Shown: positions 5,428 through 8,274 of the stretch, one piece after another | How positions within the stretch are numbered: the first letter of the stretch is position 1 | Layout: every line of letters starts with the position of its first letter | The notes under the pieces: model-generated | Databases searched by the model: none | What the model was told of the DNA's origin: nothing | The model's input: the letters and a program-made list of their open reading frames with translations, nothing else | Made by a program: the position numbers and the translations under genes | DNA from: an uncultured Solobacterium sp. | GTDB taxonomy: Bacteria; Bacillota_I; Bacilli_A; Erysipelotrichales; Erysipelotrichaceae | NCBI GenBank assembly: GCA_927911475.1 | Contig: CAKMPP010000015.1 | Span: 1 to 8,274, forward strand | Reading direction: 5' to 3' | DNA: 8,274 bases

Positions 5428-6103
5428 GGTATTATCTGCACTAGCAGGACTAGCATTATTTCTATCTTTGTTATTAACATCGATTGATTTATTATGCTTT
5501 AATCGTTCGTTCTTCCGTTGGCAATATTCTTTAAATCACACAGCTGAAAGCATTGGTATTTCAGAGGATGGTTTAATGAATGCAACAAATGCCTTACTCG
5601 ATTATATGCAGGATAAACGAGATGATATTAAAGTAATTGAAGTGGTAAATGGTAGTAAACGCGAAATCTTTGATGAGCGCGAAACATTGCATATGGTAGA
5701 TGTTAAAAATCTATATCTAAATGCAATGAATACTAGAACAGTTCTTCTGGTTGGTAGTATTGTAATACTAACTTTATTAGCATTCACACATCGTAATCAA
5801 AGCTATACAATCCTATCAAATGCATATCGAAATGGATTATTGTTCTTAGGCTCACTCATTTTCTTTATTGCGATTTATGCAATTGTAGACTTTAATGGGT
5901 TCTGGATGAATTTCCATTACGTTTTCTTTGATAATGATTTGTTCTTGTTGGACCCAAATATCTCGATTATGATTAATATGTTTCCATCAAACTTCTTCTT
6001 TGCAGTTGTTTTTGGAATTATACTATTATTTGTAAGTATAGTTATTTTAATAAAGTTATTATTAGTGTTATTCAAACATAAAATTGAAAGAAGGTTAGTA
6101 TGA
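5414..6103 (+). CDS. lit: DUF1461/TIGR01906 membrane protein, Lit-like lipoprotein intramolecular transacylase
   Basis: This 229-residue integral membrane protein has hydrophobic spans at about 7-27, 109-125, 142-160 and 193-221, with an extracytoplasmic region between the first two. It carries the DUF1461/TIGR01906 marks: E90-TLHMVDVKNL with H93, then NFHYVFFDND with H168, and LLDPN followed by MINMFP. Lit of Enterococcus faecalis and Bacillus cereus belongs to this family. It moves an acyl chain from the diacylglyceryl group to the lipoprotein N terminus, giving lyso-form lipoproteins, and two conserved histidines are needed; H93 and H168 are the likely equivalents. The family is broader than the tested enzymes, so the activity is inferred. 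It overlaps rdgB by 14 nt and trmL by 4 nt. Its own ribosome binding site is weak, which suggests translational coupling. Confidence 0.8.
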   Translation: MKGYKVLSALAGLALFLSLLLTSIDLLCFNRSFFRWQYSLNHTAESIGISEDGLMNATNALLDYMQDKRDDIKVIEVVNGSKREIFDERETLHMVDVKNLYLNAMNTRTVLLVGSIVILTLLAFTHRNQSYTILSNAYRNGLLFLGSLIFFIAIYAIVDFNGFWMNFHYVFFDNDLFLLDPNISIMINMFPSNFFFAVVFGIILLFVSIVILIKLLLVLFKHKIERRLV

Positions 6104-6615
6104 TTAACGTTGTTTTATATGAACCAGAAATCCCACAGAATACAGGCAATATCATGCGTACATGTATGGCAATGAATTGTCGTCTACATTTAATTGAACC
6201 AATGGGTTTTAAGATTACGGATAAATCTTTAAAGCGTGCTGGTATGGATTATGTAAAGGAATTGGATTATAAAATTTATCCTGATTGGCAAACATTTTAC
6301 AACATGCATGAAGGTTCCTATTATTACATTACACGTTATGGTGAAAAGACGCCTTCAGAGTTTAATTACAAATTAGATGAAGGTAGGGATATCTATCTTG
6401 TATTTGGTAAAGAAAGTACTGGAATTGATAAGCATATACTCCATGATAACTACGAACGTTGTGTACGGATTCCAATGGTAGCAGAAGCGCGTAGTTTAAA
6501 TCTTTCAAACTGTGTAGCAATCTGTGTTTATGAAGTTTTAGACCAACTTGGCTTTCCAGAACTATCACATACTGAGGTGATAAAAGGGAAGGATTTCTTA
6601 CAACAATTTGATTAG
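6100..6615 (+). CDS. trmL: tRNA (cytidine(34)-2'-O)-methyltransferase TrmL
   Basis: TrmL is a SPOUT-class enzyme that 2'-O-methylates the wobble base of certain leucine tRNAs using S-adenosylmethionine. The 171 residues hold the three trefoil-knot motifs of the family: IPQNTGNIMRT (11-21), VFGKESTGI (101-109), and RIPM (123-126) with RSLNLSNCVAICVYE (131-145). The protein is a bare SPOUT domain of standard length, without an RNA-binding extension, as in TrmL rather than the longer TrmH/RlmB. It starts in an ATGA overlap with the lit-like gene and has AAGG as ribosome binding site at about 6089-6092. It is the last gene of the overlapped cluster. No T-tailed terminator follows; a 10-bp inverted repeat spans its end. 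Confidence 0.94.
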   Translation: MINVVLYEPEIPQNTGNIMRTCMAMNCRLHLIEPMGFKITDKSLKRAGMDYVKELDYKIYPDWQTFYNMHEGSYYYITRYGEKTPSEFNYKLDEGRDIYLVFGKESTGIDKHILHDNYERCVRIPMVAEARSLNLSNCVAICVYEVLDQLGFPELSHTEVIKGKDFLQQFD

Positions 6616-6624
6616 GCATATATT

Positions 6625-6653
6625 TGGACAACCTCAGTATTCATAGGTATACT
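6625..6653 (+). promoter_or_regulatory. Probable promoter of the small membrane protein and RidA genes
   Basis: TGGACA (6625-6630, 5/6 to the -35 consensus) and TATACT (6648-6653, 5/6 to the -10) are separated by 17 bp. They lie in the 60-nt gap after trmL, with a start expected near 6660, fifteen bases before the next gene. Confidence 0.55.
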
Positions 6654-6675
6654 TACAAGGAAAGATGGTGATTAC

Positions 6676-6861
6676 ATGTTAGAAACTTTTGATGATTTCA
6701 TCTCACTAGCAGTCATTTTGGTTATGCTAGTTCTAACTGTGTATTGCTTTCTTGTAATGTCGAGTAACAAGCATCTAAAGTTAATGAAAAAAAGACAAGC
6801 AAAGCATCGTGACTTTTTAGCAACACTTTCAGATGATTCGATAAGTGATAGTGAGGAGTAA
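6676..6861 (+). CDS. Small single-span membrane protein of unknown function
   Basis: I do not recognise this 61-residue protein. It has an N-terminal hydrophobic span (about residues 9-29, SLAVILVMLVLTVYCFLVM region), then a strongly basic stretch (NKHLKLMKKRQAKHR, 31-45), and an acidic serine-rich end (LSDDSISDSEE). The positive charge after the span predicts the N terminus outside and the C terminus in the cytoplasm. A GGTG ribosome binding site lies at 6667-6670. Its reality is supported by a probable promoter just upstream and by the RidA start three bases after its stop; the RidA ribosome binding site (GAGGAG) is its last two codons. It has no lipobox and no recognisable toxin or holin motif. 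Confidence 0.7.
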   Translation: MLETFDDFISLAVILVMLVLTVYCFLVMSSNKHLKLMKKRQAKHRDFLATLSDDSISDSEE

Positions 6862-6864
6862 ACA

Positions 6865-7329
6865 ATGATTCAAGAAACGATTAGTTCAAACAATGCCCCA
6901 GTAGCGGTAGGGCCATATTCACCCGCTATTCGTGCAGGCGACTTTATATATATCTCTGGGCAACTACCAATAGATCCTACAACTGGTAAACTTGTATCAG
7001 ATGACATTCGTATTCAAACAGAACAAGTTCTTAGAAACATTGAGGCATTACTGATTGAAGCTGGCTTAAATATGTCTTATGTTTTAAAAACAACAGTCTA
7101 TGTAAAGAATATGGAAGAGTTTGCAGCAATGAATGAAGTCTATACTCGTTTCTTCCAAAAGCCATTCCCAGCAAGAAGTGCTGTTGCGGTAAAAGATATT
7201 GCTCTTAATGCGAAGGTAGAAATTGAAGCATTCGCAATGGATACACGTGCACTAGAAGTTTTATGCGCTGATGATGGATGCCATACATGTAATGATTATT
7301 GTTGTGAAACAAAGTTAGAAATTCAATAA
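6865..7329 (+). CDS. ridA: RidA family protein with a cysteine-rich C-terminal tail
   Basis: RidA (YjgF/YER057c/UK114) proteins hydrolyse reactive enamine/imine intermediates from PLP-enzyme chemistry and act as trimers. The core (residues 1-128) carries VGPYSPAIRAGDFIYISGQLP (15-35 region), NIEALLIEAG, KTTVYVKNM, FPARSAV with the key arginine R104, and VEIEAFA with E119/E121. The position after RS, a cysteine in E. coli RidA, is alanine here. The usual protein ends near residue 126; this one continues for about 26 residues with C134, C139, H140, C142, C146 and C147. The tail is in the same frame, and the terminator stem starts in the stop codon, so it is not an obvious read-through error. 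Metal binding by the tail is inference. The ribosome binding site GAGGAG (6853-6858) lies in the end of the small membrane protein gene. Confidence 0.92.
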   Translation: MIQETISSNNAPVAVGPYSPAIRAGDFIYISGQLPIDPTTGKLVSDDIRIQTEQVLRNIEALLIEAGLNMSYVLKTTVYVKNMEEFAAMNEVYTRFFQKPFPARSAVAVKDIALNAKVEIEAFAMDTRALEVLCADDGCHTCNDYCCETKLEIQ

Positions 7330-7347
7330 GACCTTAGGGTCTTTTTT
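7328..7347 (+). terminator. Terminator after ridA
   Basis: AAGACC (7328-7333) pairs with GGTCTT (7338-7343) around a TTAG loop, and the T run continues to 7347. The stem begins within the ridA stop codon, so this is a compact terminator closing the two-gene unit. Confidence 0.8.
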
Positions 7348-7397
7348 GTTTGAACTATGATATGATATTGCTTGTACGTAGTGGAGATTATTTTCGT

Positions 7398-8274
7398 ATG
7401 TCTATTCATAAACTAAACATCACTTTTACAAAGAAAGATATTCAATATATTATTACCATCGCATTTTCCGCACTTGTATATGCGTTTGGAATTGAATCAT
7501 TTGTAAGTTCAGGTAACTTATTTCCAGGTGGATTTGCTGGTATATCACGACTTGTAGTCATGCTAATAGAAAGACAAATAGGTATAGTAATTCCATTTGG
7601 TGTAATCTATTGGATTATGAACTTTACAGTTGTGCTATTTATTTGGAATCGCATTGGACATAAGTTTGTACTATATTCCATTCTTTGGTTTTCACTTAGC
7701 TCGCTATTCTCAATTATTATTAATGTTCCTATTGTTACACAGGATATGTTATTGATTGCTGTGTTTGGTGGTCTGATTAACGGGTTTGCAATTGGACTTG
7801 CACTTCGTTCAAATGCAAGTAGTGGTGGTACAGACTTTATCGCGATTGATTTATCTGTAAGACTAAAGAGACCTACATGGAATTATTTACTTGGTTTAAA
7901 TGCAATTGTATTGATGCTTGCAGGTCTAGCATTTGGTTGGGATAAAGCGTTATACTCTATTATCTTCCAATATGTTTCTACACAGGTTGTAAATACAATG
8001 CATCAACGTTATAAGATTACACGCGTACAAGTCATTACTGACCATGCAGATAAAGTATGTGATGCTGTGTTTAGTACAGTACGTCATGGTATTACTCGTA
8101 TTGAAGTAGAAGGTGCATTTAAGCATCAACCACATTCGATGTTGTTAATCACGGTAAATAACTATCAGTTACCGGAAGTTATCAGTTGTATTCGCAAAGC
8201 GGATGAACGTGCATTTATGACATTAAATGCAGTCGAAAGGATTATCGGTAACTATTATCAAAACTTCATGAGTA
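7398..8274 (+). CDS. YitT family membrane protein (DUF161 + DUF2179), 3' end outside the window
   Basis: The frame is open from ATG 7398 to the window edge (292 codons). The N-terminal half is a DUF161 membrane domain with spans at about 17-37, 62-83, 89-110, 117-137 and 162-180. It contains the family motifs FPGGFAGISRL (42-52) and SSGGTDFIA (141-149). The C-terminal part (about 205-289) is a soluble DUF2179 domain with HGITRIEVEGAF (230-241) and DERAFMTLNAVERIIG. Members are usually about 280-295 residues, so only the last few residues should be missing. The family is common and multi-copy in Bacillota; its function is not known, and transport is only a guess. GGAG (7383-7386) is the likely ribosome binding site, a little far at 11 nt. 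It lies after the ridA terminator; I see no convincing promoter in between. Confidence 0.9.
   Translation, partial: MSIHKLNITFTKKDIQYIITIAFSALVYAFGIESFVSSGNLFPGGFAGISRLVVMLIERQIGIVIPFGVIYWIMNFTVVLFIWNRIGHKFVLYSILWFSLSSLFSIIINVPIVTQDMLLIAVFGGLINGFAIGLALRSNASSGGTDFIAIDLSVRLKRPTWNYLLGLNAIVLMLAGLAFGWDKALYSIIFQYVSTQVVNTMHQRYKITRVQVITDHADKVCDAVFSTVRHGITRIEVEGAFKHQPHSMLLITVNNYQLPEVISCIRKADERAFMTLNAVERIIGNYYQNFMS

Noticed and set aside
7348..7397. Promoter for the YitT gene (TATGAT at 7361-7366)
   Set aside because: No acceptable -35 lies 16-18 bp upstream; that position falls in the ridA terminator stem. It was left unannotated.
7950..8135. A 61-codon minus-strand frame within the YitT gene
   Set aside because: It lies wholly inside the conserved YitT coding sequence in another frame, has no ribosome binding site, and resembles no known protein.

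Overview
The window is AT-rich chromosomal DNA from a low-GC Gram-positive bacterium. The evidence is the strong Shine-Dalgarno sites, the infC-rpmI-rplT operon behind an L20-type attenuator leader, an Asp23/Gls24-family protein, a Lit-type DUF1461 membrane protein and a YitT-family protein. The overall style resembles the Erysipelotrichia, but that placement is inferred from gene content and is not proven. I see no mobile element, prophage, CRISPR array or defence system. This is mostly housekeeping DNA.

Layout. (1) 1-410: a short Asp23/Gls24-family gene. (2) 411-1780: the translation operon infC-rpmI-rplT (IF3, L35, L20), with its own promoter, a leader holding two mutually exclusive helices, and a clear terminator. 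(3) 1791-3283, minus strand: gltX (glutamyl-tRNA synthetase), followed directly by its own terminator. The gene carries two separate single-base deletions, so it cannot be read as one frame. Correcting both gives a normal protein of about 484 residues ending at 1831, rather than at the premature stop at 1860. (4) 3406-3633: a stand-alone DUF1858 protein. (5) 3691-3840: a tRNA-Gln(CUG) unit with its own promoter and terminator. (6) 3855-6615: a tightly overlapped four-gene operon of HD-domain phosphohydrolase, RdgB/HAM1 nucleotide pyrophosphatase, Lit-like lipoprotein transacylase and TrmL tRNA methyltransferase, with overlaps of 8, 14 and 4 nt. (7) 6625-7347: a probable promoter, a 61-residue single-span membrane protein, and a RidA-family protein with an added cysteine-rich tail, closed by a terminator. 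(8) 7398-8274: a YitT-family membrane protein that is almost complete but runs off the window.

How it fits together. Regions 2, 3 and 5 serve translation: initiation, two 50S proteins, and glutamyl/glutaminyl-tRNA supply. In most bacteria lacking GlnRS, GltX also charges tRNA-Gln, so the nearby tRNA-Gln is of interest. Region 6 combines nucleotide-pool cleaning (HD protein and RdgB), envelope lipoprotein modification (Lit) and anticodon wobble methylation (TrmL). The RidA gene in region 7 fits metabolite damage control.

The points most worth a second look are the doubly frameshifted gltX amid intact neighbours, the apparently leaderless start of the HD gene with its -10 box just past the tRNA terminator, and the cysteine-rich tail on RidA. 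I did not find convincing evidence for an undescribed multi-gene system.
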